From Streptomyces sp. ADI96-02 (GTDB lineage: Bacteria; Actinomycetota; Actinomycetes; Streptomycetales; Streptomycetaceae), in the NCBI RefSeq assembly GCF_003846185.1, contig NZ_ML123034.1:2764854-2828853 (forward strand): a stretch of DNA of 64,000 nt, in the 5' to 3' direction. The notes beneath the pieces are model-generated. The model was not told where the DNA came from, did no database searches, and was given only the letters and a program-made list of their open reading frames with translations. The translations under genes and the position numbers were made by a program. This document shows positions 6,855-13,602 of this stretch, one piece after another. Every line of letters starts with the position of its first letter. Position 1 is the stretch's first letter.

Positions 6855-8261
6855 TCAGACGATGGCCGGAACCGCACCCTTCGGCTCCGCGCCCCGGATC
6901 CCGTCGCCGTCACTGTCACCGTCAACGTCGGCGGCCTCGGAGGAGCCGAAGGAGTCGATCGGGGAGGAGGAGGCCGAGTTGTACTTGTCGTGGTCCAGGA
7001 TCTTCTCCCGGGCCGCGACGATGACCGGGACCAGCGCCTGGCCGGCCACGTTCGTGGCGGTGCGCATCATGTCCAGGATCGGGTCGATGGCCATCAGCAG
7101 GCCGACGCCCTCCAGCGGCAGGCCCAGCGTGGACAGGGTGAGCGTCAGCATGACCGTCGCGCCGGTGAGACCGGCGGTGGCCGCCGAGCCGATCACCGAG
7201 ACGAAGGCGATGAGCAGGTAGTCGCCGATGCCGAGCTGCACGTCGAAGATCTGCGCGATGAAGATCGCCGCCAGCGCCGGGTAGATCGCGGCGCAGCCGT
7301 CCATCTTCGTGGTCGCGCCGAAGGGCACGGCGAAGGAGGCGTACTCCTTCGGAACGCCGAGGCGCTCGGTGACCCGCTGGGTGACGGGCATGGTGCCGAC
7401 CGAGGAGCGGGAGACGAAGGCCAGCTGGATCGCGGGCCAGGCGCCGCGGAAGAACTGGAGCGGGCTGACCTTGGCGACCGTGGCCAGGAGCAGCGGGTAG
7501 ACGCCGAACATCACCAGGGCGCAGCCGATGTAGACGTCGGCGGTGAAGGTCGCGTACTTGCCGATCAGGTCCCAGCCGTAGTCGGCGATGGCGTAGCCGA
7601 TGAGGCCGACGGTACCGATCGGGGCGAGGCGGATGACCCACCACAGGGCCTTCTGGAGCAGTTCCAGGACCGCTTCGCTGAGCGTGAGGATCGGCTTGGC
7701 CTTCTCACCGAGCTGGAGCGCGGCGATACCGGCGACGGCGGCCATGAAGACGATCTGCAGGACGTTCAGCTCGGTGAAGGGCGTGATGACGTTGTCCGGG
7801 ACGATGCCGGTCAGGAAGTCGATCCAGCTGCCCTTGGTCTCGGAGAGCGCGCCGTCCTTGGGCGTGAGGCCGGTGCCCGCGCCCGGGTTGGTGATCAGGC
7901 CGATCGCGAGGCCGATGGCGACCGCGATCAGCGAGGTGATCATGAACCAGAGCAGTGTGCGGGTGGCCAGCCGGGCGGCGTTGTTGACCTTGCGCAGGTT
8001 GGTGATGGACACCAGGATCGCGAAGAAGACCAGCGGTGCGACGGCCAGCTTGAGGAGCTGGACGAAGAGCGAGCCGACCTTGTCCAGCGTGGTGACGAGC
8101 CAGCTGACGTCCTGGCTGCGGGCGAGCCAGCCGAGCAGCACGCCGAGGACGAGACCGGCGACGATCTGGGCCCAGAACGGGACCTTGGGGATACGGAAGC
8201 CGGAGCCGGAGCCGTTGGGCTGCTCGGCCTCGGGGGCGGCGGACGCGGAGTTCGCGGACAC
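6855..8261 (-). CDS. DAACS-family cation symporter (dicarboxylate/amino acid, possibly cystine)
   Basis: A membrane protein of about 468 residues with the dicarboxylate/amino acid:cation symporter fold. It has eight or so transmembrane segments, the re-entrant serine-rich stretch SRSSVGTMP, and the transport core TKMDGCAAIYPALAAIF. Many DAACS members have Thr where this protein has Cys in DGCAAIYP, and the phrase resembles the NGCAGLYPAM of TcyP/YdjN cystine symporters. The start is GTG at 8261, supported by GGAG 7 bases upstream; an ATG at 8285 lacks a good site. It is preceded by a Cys-rich leader peptide gene and followed by a terminator, so it is a single regulated unit. The C-terminus ends in an acidic DGDSDGDG segment. 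A simple dicarboxylate carrier role remains possible. Confidence 0.88.
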   Translation of the reverse strand: MSANSASAAPEAEQPNGSGSGFRIPKVPFWAQIVAGLVLGVLLGWLARSQDVSWLVTTLDKVGSLFVQLLKLAVAPLVFFAILVSITNLRKVNNAARLATRTLLWFMITSLIAVAIGLAIGLITNPGAGTGLTPKDGALSETKGSWIDFLTGIVPDNVITPFTELNVLQIVFMAAVAGIAALQLGEKAKPILTLSEAVLELLQKALWWVIRLAPIGTVGLIGYAIADYGWDLIGKYATFTADVYIGCALVMFGVYPLLLATVAKVSPLQFFRGAWPAIQLAFVSRSSVGTMPVTQRVTERLGVPKEYASFAVPFGATTKMDGCAAIYPALAAIFIAQIFDVQLGIGDYLLIAFVSVIGSAATAGLTGATVMLTLTLSTLGLPLEGVGLLMAIDPILDMMRTATNVAGQALVPVIVAAREKILDHDKYNSASSSPIDSFGSSEAADVDGDSDGDGIRGAEPKGAVPAIV

Positions 8262-8290
8262 GGACACACTCCAGTGAGGGCGCATCGGGA

Positions 8291-8310
8291 CGTACGGGGG
8301 CAGCCGTACG
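8291..8310 (-). promoter_or_regulatory. hairpin just upstream of the transporter ribosome binding site
   Basis: A 7-base-pair stem CGTACGG/CCGTACG with a 6-base loop lies between the leader peptide stop and the transporter start. It could take part in leader-controlled attenuation or site occlusion; no experiment is implied. Confidence 0.4.
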
Positions 8311-8380
8311 GACGTGCGGTGGAACGGGACGGGGTCGCGGCGTCCGCGCCGGGGGGCGGCGCCGCTGCATGATTGCCGGA

Positions 8381-8488
8381 TCAGACGTTGCGGCGACAGA
8401 CCGCGGACATACAGCGGCAGAGATCGACGTGCAGGCGCGCCACGAGCGGGATGCTCGCGGCATGGTCGGGGCGCACCGCTGTCTTCAT
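8381..8488 (-). CDS. Cys-rich leader peptide upstream of transporter gene
   Basis: A 35-codon reading frame, ATG at 8488 and TGA at 8381, ends 119 bases before the transporter start. Its product begins MKTAVRPDHAAS and contains LVARLHVDLCRCMSAVCRR, with three Cys near the C-terminus. The HVDLCR phrase is characteristic of the short putative leader peptides found ahead of sulfur-metabolism and related genes in Streptomyces. In such arrangements, translation across Cys codons is thought to sense Cys-tRNA supply and to control the downstream gene. The assignment rests on motif and position, not on expression data. It suggests the transporter is linked to cysteine or sulfur status. Confidence 0.75.
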   Translation of the reverse strand: MKTAVRPDHAASIPLVARLHVDLCRCMSAVCRRNV

Positions 8489-8510
8489 GGCGAACACGTT
8501 AACACTTGAA

Positions 8511-8527
8511 CTTTGAGAACCTCAAAG
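8511..8527. promoter_or_regulatory. inverted repeat upstream of leader peptide
   Basis: CTTTGAG, three bases, CTCAAAG forms an exact 7-base dyad in an A+T-rich island 23 bases upstream of the leader peptide start. It probably lies in the promoter of the leader-transporter transcript and may bind a regulator. Confidence 0.5.
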
Positions 8528-8605
8528 CCTTTCTTTGGCAGGGGAACCGCCCGAGAAGCCCTGGCGATCACCCCCGACCACTCCGGATCACCCCGGAAAC
8601 GCCGA

Positions 8606-8646
8606 AGACCCCCGTACGGGAGCGGCCTGCTCCGGTACGGGGGTCT
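8606..8646 (-). terminator. hairpin downstream of DUF4229 gene
   Basis: Twelve-base arms 8606-8617 and 8635-8646 are exact complements. An inner GGAGC/GCTCC helix extends the structure. It is 59 bases past the DUF4229 stop. Confidence 0.65.
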
Positions 8647-8704
8647 ATGGAGATTCGGTGTGCGCGAGGTGCGCGGTGTGAGGAAGCTTACGCGGCCCCT
8701 ACGG

Positions 8705-8998
8705 CTACTGGACCGCGTCCTCGCGGGTGCGGTTGGCGTCGAGCCGGGCCTTGGTCCGGTCGACCGAGGAGATGATCTGGGCGGACATCTCGTCGCGCTG
8801 CTTGCGCAACAGCACATAGCTGAGCGGGGCGGAGAGGACGAGGCCGAGCAGGATCACCCAGACGAAGTTGGCGCCCGCGAGGCCGGACGGGATCAGCCCG
8901 AAGTGCACGGCGACGGCGGACACGAAGAAGCAGCCGATGAAGATCAACAGGCGCAACGTCGTGTACCGGATCGTTGCGCTCGGCTTGGCAGCGGACAC
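8705..8998 (-). CDS. DUF4229 small membrane protein
   Basis: A 97-residue protein with two hydrophobic segments: RLLIFIGCFFVSAVAVHFGL near residues 15-35, and FVWVILLGLVLSAPLSYVLL near 43-65. A charged tail rich in Arg, Asp and Lys follows (RKQRDEMSAQIISSVDRTKAR). This matches DUF4229, an actinobacterial family of unknown function. The start chosen is GTG at 8998, with a GAGAGG site about 6 bases upstream; an ATG at 9076 would add 26 unstructured residues without a good site. In Streptomyces this gene usually sits beside the aminofutalosine synthase gene, as here, but no functional link is established. Confidence 0.8.
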   Translation of the reverse strand: MSAAKPSATIRYTTLRLLIFIGCFFVSAVAVHFGLIPSGLAGANFVWVILLGLVLSAPLSYVLLRKQRDEMSAQIISSVDRTKARLDANRTREDAVQ

Positions 8999-9099
8999 GG
9001 CCGGCCTCTCTTCCCATGGACTCTCGACGTCAACCTGCCCGTCCAGTGAAGCATGACCCGAATTCGCTCGGTTCACGGGGTTGCCGGGTCCGCCGGAAG

Positions 9100-9130
9100 G
9101 CCGCCGGCCGCACAGAGGACGGCCGGCGGC
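9100..9130 (-). terminator. terminator of mqnE
   Basis: An 11-base-pair perfect stem (9100-9110 with 9120-9130) and 9-base loop, immediately past the mqnE stop. Confidence 0.65.
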
Positions 9131-9140
9131 GCGTACGGCC

Positions 9141-10304
9141 TCAGACGCGCATCGGCTGCGGCGACTCGCGCCGACCTTCCTCCGGACCTGGGTACTCGCG
9201 CAGGATCTCGTACCGGGTGTTCCGCTCGACCGGCCGGAAGCCCGCGTCGCGGATCAGGTCCAGCAGGTCGTCGCGGCCGAGCTTGTTCGGGGTGCCGTAG
9301 TTGTCGGCGTCATGCGTGATCTTGTACTCGACGACCGAGCCGTCCATGTCGTCCGCGCCGTGCTGGAGGGCGAGCTGGGCGGTCTGCACGCCGTGCATCA
9401 CCCAGAACACCTTGACGTGCGGCACGTTGTCGAAGAGCAGCCGGGAGACCGCGAAGGTCTTCAGCGCCTCCGCGCCGGTCGCCATCGTGGTGCGGGCCTG
9501 GAGCTTGTTGCGGACCTTGCCGTCCTTCATGTCCACGAAGTCGTGCTGGTAGCGCAGCGGGATGAAGACCTGGAAGCCGCCGGTCTCGTCCTGCATCTCC
9601 CGCAGCCGCAGCACGTGGTCGACGCGGTGCCGGGGCTCCTCGATGTGCCCGTACAGCATCGTCGCCGGGGTCTTGAGCCCCTTCTCGTGCGCGAGGCGGT
9701 GGATGCGCGACCAGTCCTCCCAGTGGGTGCGGTGGTCGACGATGTGCTGGCGGACCTCCCAGTCGAAGATCTCCGCGCCGCCGCCGGTCAGCGATTCGAG
9801 ACCGGCCTCGATCAGCTCGTCGAGGATCTCGGAGGCCGAGAGGCCGGAGATCGTCTCGAAGTGGTGGATCTCCGTCGCCGTGAACGCCTTCAGCGCCACG
9901 TTCGGCAGGGCTTCCTTCAGCGCGCTGAGGGAGCGCGGGTAGTAGCGCCAGGGCAGCGTGGGGTGGAGGCCGTTGACGATGTGCAGCTCGGTGAGGTTCT
10001 CGCCCTCCATCGCCTTGGCGAGGCGGACGGCCTCCTCGATGCGCATCGTGTACGCGTCCTTCTCGCCCGGCTTGCGCTGGAACGAGCAGTACGCGCACGA
10101 GGCCGTGCACACGTTGGTCATGTTGAGGTGCCGGTTGACGTTGAAGTGGACCACGTCACCGTTCTTGCGCGTGCGCACCTCGTGCGCCAGCCCGCCGAGC
10201 CACGCCAGGTCGTCGGACGCGTAGAGGGCGATCCCGTCCTCGCGGGTCAGCCGCTCGCCGGCCCGGACCTTCTCCTCCAGCTCGCGCTTGAGTCCCGCGT
10301 CCAC
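9141..10304 (-). CDS. mqnE: aminofutalosine synthase (radical SAM)
   Basis: A radical S-adenosylmethionine enzyme of about 387 residues that joins 3-[(1-carboxyvinyl)oxy]benzoate to the adenosyl radical to give aminofutalosine in the futalosine route to menaquinone. The [4Fe-4S] motif CTASCAYC lies at Cys66, Cys70 and Cys73, within the family signature NRHLNMTNVC. SGGGAE-like LTGGGAEIFDWEVR and the long conserved C-terminal half fit MqnE rather than the related MqnC. The start is GTG at 10304, with GGGAGG 7 bases upstream; an ATG five codons earlier is less well placed. Several later menaquinone genes follow within 5 kb. Confidence 0.93.
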   Translation of the reverse strand: MDAGLKRELEEKVRAGERLTREDGIALYASDDLAWLGGLAHEVRTRKNGDVVHFNVNRHLNMTNVCTASCAYCSFQRKPGEKDAYTMRIEEAVRLAKAMEGENLTELHIVNGLHPTLPWRYYPRSLSALKEALPNVALKAFTATEIHHFETISGLSASEILDELIEAGLESLTGGGAEIFDWEVRQHIVDHRTHWEDWSRIHRLAHEKGLKTPATMLYGHIEEPRHRVDHVLRLREMQDETGGFQVFIPLRYQHDFVDMKDGKVRNKLQARTTMATGAEALKTFAVSRLLFDNVPHVKVFWVMHGVQTAQLALQHGADDMDGSVVEYKITHDADNYGTPNKLGRDDLLDLIRDAGFRPVERNTRYEILREYPGPEEGRRESPQPMRV

Positions 10305-10352
10305 TAGGGCGCCTCCCATTCCTGTGCGTAACCGACTGCGACCACGGTACGC

Positions 10353-10808
10353 CTACGACTCCTCCGGGAGTTCTCCGACCCGGTTCTCCCACTTGGTGGA
10401 GAGGACGATCGTGGTACGGGTGCGCGAGACGCCCTTGGTGCCGCTGAGACGCCGGATCGTCTTCTCCAGCCCGTCGACGTCGCCGACGCGGACCTTGAGC
10501 ATGTACGAGTCGTCGCCCGCGATGAACCAGCAGTCCTCGATCTCCGCGAGGTCCTTCAGCCGGTGCGCGACGTCCTCGTGGTCGGCCGCGTCGGAGAGCG
10601 AGATCCCGATCAGCGCGGTGACGCCGAGCCCGAGCGAGGCGGAGTCGACCGTGGCGCGGTAGCCGGTGATGACACCGGCGGTTTCCAGCCGGTTGATGCG
10701 GTCGGTGACGCTGGGCCCGGAGAGCCCCACCAGCCGTCCCAGCTCGGCGTACGAGGCCCTGCCGTTCTCCCTGAGGGCCTGGATGAGCTGCCTGTCCACC
10801 GCGTCCAT
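10353..10808 (-). CDS. Lrp/AsnC-family transcriptional regulator
   Basis: About 151 residues: an N-terminal helix-turn-helix (AVDRQLIQALRENGRASYAE, then GLSGPSVTDRINRLETAGVI) and a C-terminal RAM ligand-binding domain starting at VTALIGISLSDAADH. Such regulators form dimers to octamers and respond to amino acids. The ATG at 10808 is preferred (GGAAGG about 10 bases upstream); an ATG at 10826 is possible. The gene is divergent from a 44-residue peptide gene, with an exact dyad between them that may be its operator. It lies amid menaquinone genes, but whether it controls them is unknown. Confidence 0.88.
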   Translation of the reverse strand: MDAVDRQLIQALRENGRASYAELGRLVGLSGPSVTDRINRLETAGVITGYRATVDSASLGLGVTALIGISLSDAADHEDVAHRLKDLAEIEDCWFIAGDDSYMLKVRVGDVDGLEKTIRRLSGTKGVSRTRTTIVLSTKWENRVGELPEES

Positions 10809-10867
10809 ATGACTGAAACCTTCCATTGTTCAGCAGTACCGCGAGTTTACGTATAGAATCTAAGGCA

Positions 10868-10887
10868 TACAGGGCTCACACCCTGTA
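10868..10887. promoter_or_regulatory. dyad between Lrp/AsnC gene and small peptide gene
   Basis: TACAGGG, six bases, CCCTGTA is an exact 7-base inverted repeat in an A+T-rich intergenic region between divergent genes. It is a candidate binding site for the adjacent Lrp/AsnC-type protein. Confidence 0.5.
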
Positions 10888-10941
10888 AATCTTCCCAAAC
10901 ATCCAAGAAAAGCTTTCGAATCTTCAGGAGTGATCTTCACC

Positions 10942-11076
10942 GTGTACACGATCGAGATGGCCTACGCCCGGATGCGCGAGCTGCAGGACCAGGCCAACCG
11001 CTCGCGTGCCCACCGGACCGCCACCGCGCGCCGCGCCGAGCGCACCCGCACCCCGCGCGCGCCCGAGAAGCGCTGA
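10942..11076 (+). CDS. 44-residue basic peptide of unknown function
   Basis: GTG at 10942 with an AGGAG site at 10926-10930 opens a 44-codon frame. The product starts VYTIEMAYARMRELQDQANR and then becomes strongly basic (RTATARRAERTRTP), ending at TGA 11074-11076. The first half would form an amphipathic helix; codon use is typical of the genome. I recognise no domain. Short proteins with this YTIEMAYARMRELQ start occur widely in Streptomyces as unannotated or hypothetical genes, to my knowledge. The stop codon falls inside a short tandem repeat. Confidence 0.65.
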   Translation: MYTIEMAYARMRELQDQANRSRAHRTATARRAERTRTPRAPEKR

Positions 11077-11145
11077 CCGAAGAAGCGCTGACCCGGGCAG
11101 CGCCGATCGAAGAAACGCTGACCGGAGAGGCGCTGACCCGGGCGG
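11065..11145 (+). repeat. tandem repeat spanning the stop of the small peptide gene
   Basis: Four imperfect copies of GARGMAGCGCTGACC-like sequence, each containing (A/G)(A/G)CGCTGACC, lie at about 11065-11078, 11079-11093, 11108-11123 and 11126-11138. The first copy contains the real stop codon; the others duplicate it downstream. Confidence 0.75.
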
Positions 11146-11166
11146 CCGGACGGCGCTCCGGCCGGA

Positions 11167-11850
11167 TCAGTCGGCCGTACGGCGGGAGCCGCCACCCAGC
11201 TCTCCCTCCCAACGGCGGTACAGCCGGTGCGGCACGCCCGCCGCGTCCAGCACCCGCCCCGCGACGAAGTCCACCAGGTCCTGGATGTGCGTGGCGCCCG
11301 CGTAGAACGCCGGAGAGGCGGGCAGCACCACCGCGCCCGCCTCGTCCAGGGCCACCATCTGCTTCAGCGTCTGGCCGCTCAGCGGCGTCTCGCGCACCGC
11401 GACGACGAGCGGGCGGCGCTCCTTGAGCGTCACGCTCGCGGCCCGCTGGAGCAGGTCCTTCGACAGACCGAGCGCCACTCCGGCCACACAGGCCGTCGAG
11501 GCCGGCACGATGAGCATCCCGCGCGCCGGGTACGAACCGGACGACGGCCCGGCCGCCAGGTCACCGGCCGGCCAGTGGCGCACCCGGTCCAGCTCGGCGT
11601 CGTCCACCGCGAAGGCGTCCGGCTTCCCGTCCGCGCCCCGCGCCAGCCACCCGCGCAGATCCTCGCGCCAGTGCCCGTCGCGGAAGGCGATGCCGGTCTC
11701 GTCCAGCAGCGTCAGGCGCGAGGCGCGGCTCACCACCAGGTCCACGCTCTCGCCGCCGGCCAGCAGTCCGCGCAGGACGGCGGCGGCGAACGGGGTACCC
11801 GAAGCGCCCGACACCCCGACAATCCAAGGCCGTCGCTGCCGATGAGTCAC
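11167..11850 (-). CDS. mqnM: UbiX-type flavin prenyltransferase (menaquinone pathway)
   Basis: A flavoprotein-fold enzyme of about 227 residues. The N-terminal WIVGVSGASGTPFAAAVLRG is the nucleotide-binding loop of UbiX/Pad1. LIVPASTACVAGVALGLSKDL and the RRPLVVAVRETPLS motif, with the catalytic and phosphate-binding residues, follow. UbiX makes prenylated FMN for UbiD-type decarboxylases, and such a gene lies 1.7 kb away. GTG at 11850 is the likely start; a GTG at 11868 is possible. By pathway context it serves the MqnL-like decarboxylase; the symbol is given by analogy with the SCO4490-SCO4492 set. Confidence 0.87.
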   Translation of the reverse strand: MTHRQRRPWIVGVSGASGTPFAAAVLRGLLAGGESVDLVVSRASRLTLLDETGIAFRDGHWREDLRGWLARGADGKPDAFAVDDAELDRVRHWPAGDLAAGPSSGSYPARGMLIVPASTACVAGVALGLSKDLLQRAASVTLKERRPLVVAVRETPLSGQTLKQMVALDEAGAVVLPASPAFYAGATHIQDLVDFVAGRVLDAAGVPHRLYRRWEGELGGGSRRTAD

Positions 11851-11969
11851 TGAAGTCCCGGATTCCACACCCGCGAGCCTATCCGGCACGGCCCCGCGCC
11901 CCGCACGCGGAACCGGGCGGGGCCCGCACACGTTGAACCGGTGACCGCACGCCGGGGGCAGGGGAGAGC

Positions 11970-12599
11970 ATGGACGACTTCCGGACCACCCACCACGACA
12001 GACGGACGAAGACCGCCGCGGGCGGCGCCCGCGCCCTGACCGCCGGGCTGCTGATGGCCGGCTGGGTCGCCCTGCTGTGGATCCTCGAAGGGGTCGACAC
12101 GGCGACCGGGAACGCCCTGGACGCGTACGGCATCAGCCCGCGCGATCCGGCGGAGCTGGGCGACGTCGTGCCCGCCGCGTTCCTGCACAGCGGCTGGGAG
12201 CACGTCGCCTCCAACAGCGTCCCGCTGCTCGTCCTCGGCTTCATCGCGGCCCTGGCGGGGCTGCGCCGGTTCGCCGCCGTCGTCCTGACGATCATCGTGG
12301 TCAGCGGCCTCGGCGTCTGGCTCACCGCCCCGGCGGGCACGGTGACGCTCGGCGCGTCGGGCGTGGTCTTCGGGCTGCTCGGCTATCTGCTGGTCCGCGG
12401 CTTCGTGGACCGCCGCCCCTGGGACGTGCTGATAGGCGTCGGCGTCGCCGCGGTCTACGGCTCCCTGCTGTGGGGCGTCCTGCCCACCGAGGCGGGGGTC
12501 AGCTGGCAGGGGCACCTCTTCGGCCTGATCGGCGGGGTGGCCGCGGCCTTCGCCTTCCGCCGCCCGCGCCGCGCACCGGACGCCATGGTCACCGCCTGA
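11970..12599 (+). CDS. rhomboid-family intramembrane serine protease
   Basis: A 209-residue polytopic membrane protein with six predicted transmembrane segments. Rhomboid signatures are present: HVASN in the second segment (His78, Asn82), the catalytic Ser130 in LGASGVVFGLLGY, and His182 in SWQGHLFGLIGG. It would cut transmembrane substrates within the membrane; the substrate is not predictable. It is transcribed divergently from the UbiX gene and converges on the prenyltransferase gene. In S. coelicolor a gene of this kind is not an essential part of the menaquinone set, so linkage is probably positional. Confidence 0.9.
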   Translation: MDDFRTTHHDRRTKTAAGGARALTAGLLMAGWVALLWILEGVDTATGNALDAYGISPRDPAELGDVVPAAFLHSGWEHVASNSVPLLVLGFIAALAGLRRFAAVVLTIIVVSGLGVWLTAPAGTVTLGASGVVFGLLGYLLVRGFVDRRPWDVLIGVGVAAVYGSLLWGVLPTEAGVSWQGHLFGLIGGVAAAFAFRRPRRAPDAMVTA

Positions 12600-12681
12600 G
12601 GCGCCGAGGGCCGCCCGGCCGCCGTCCGACGCGCTGAGGCCGCCCGTCGCCCGGTCCCCCGGTCGCCCGTCGGGCCCGGCC

Positions 12682-13602
12682 TCAGGGGGTGAGGCCGCGC
12701 ACCAGCAGGTCCAGCAGCGCGCACGCGAACAGCGCGACGCCGATGAAGCCGTTGACGGAGAAGAAGGCCCGGTTCAGCCGGGACAGGTCGTGCGGACGCA
12801 CCACCCGGTGCTCGTAGACGAACGCCGCCGCGACGACCGTCATACCGATCCAGTAGAAGACCTCGGCGCCCGTGGCCAGGCCGAACCACACCAGCAGCCC
12901 GGTCGTGATCGCGTGGCAGACCCGCGCGCCCCACAGCGCGGCCGGAATCCCGAAGCGCGCCGGGAAGGACAGCACCCCGTGCGCCCGGTCCGCCCGCACG
13001 TCCTGGCAGGCGAAGATCAGGTCGAAGCCGCCGATCCAGATCCCGACGGCGAGCCCGAGGATCACCGCGTCCCACGACCAGCCGCCGGTCACCGCGAGCC
13101 ACGCGCCGATCGGCCCGATGGCCTGCGCGAGCCCGAGGATGGCGTGCGGGAAGTTCGTGAACCGCTTGCCGTACGGGTAGACGACCATCGGCACCACGGC
13201 CAGCGGCGCGAGCGCCAGGCACAGCGGGTTGAGCAGGGCCGCCGCGCCGAGGAAGACGACGAGCGCGACGAGCGCCCCGGTCCACGCCGACCTCACCGAC
13301 ACCGCGCCGGTCACCAGCTCGCGGCCCGCCGTGCGCGGGTTGCGGGCGTCGATCTCCCGGTCGATGATCCGGTTCGCCGCCATCGCGAAGGTCCGCAGGC
13401 CGACCATCGCCAGCGTGACGAGCAGCAGCGTGCCCCAGTGGATCGTGCCGTCCAGCTGGAACATCGCGGTCAGCGCGGCGATGTAGGCGAAGGGCAGCGC
13501 GAAGACCGAGTGCTCGATCATCACGAGCCGCAGGAAGGCCCGGACCTTGCTGTCCGAGGGCGCGGGACCGTGGACGGACGCCGCTTCTGCCGCACTGCTC
13601 AC
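12682..13602 (-). CDS. mqnP: UbiA-family prenyltransferase of the futalosine menaquinone pathway
   Basis: A 306-residue membrane enzyme with eight or nine hydrophobic helices. The first Asp-rich motif is N77xxxD81xxxD85 in NRIIDREIDARNPRTAGR; the second is DVRADRAHG in the middle loop, the pair that binds prenyl diphosphate and Mg. It is expected to prenylate 1,4-dihydroxy-6-naphthoate. The start is GTG at 13602, overlapping the stop of the upstream UbiD-type gene in GTGA, so the two are translationally coupled. Downstream the operon ends in a short convergent gap with the rhomboid gene. Confidence 0.9.
   Translation of the reverse strand: MSSAAEAASVHGPAPSDSKVRAFLRLVMIEHSVFALPFAYIAALTAMFQLDGTIHWGTLLLVTLAMVGLRTFAMAANRIIDREIDARNPRTAGRELVTGAVSVRSAWTGALVALVVFLGAAALLNPLCLALAPLAVVPMVVYPYGKRFTNFPHAILGLAQAIGPIGAWLAVTGGWSWDAVILGLAVGIWIGGFDLIFACQDVRADRAHGVLSFPARFGIPAALWGARVCHAITTGLLVWFGLATGAEVFYWIGMTVVAAAFVYEHRVVRPHDLSRLNRAFFSVNGFIGVALFACALLDLLVRGLTP

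Noticed and set aside
6549..8372. Long plus-strand open frame antisense to the symporter gene
   Set aside because: It follows from GC3-rich coding on the other strand; its product is low-complexity, has no domain, and lacks a plausible start.
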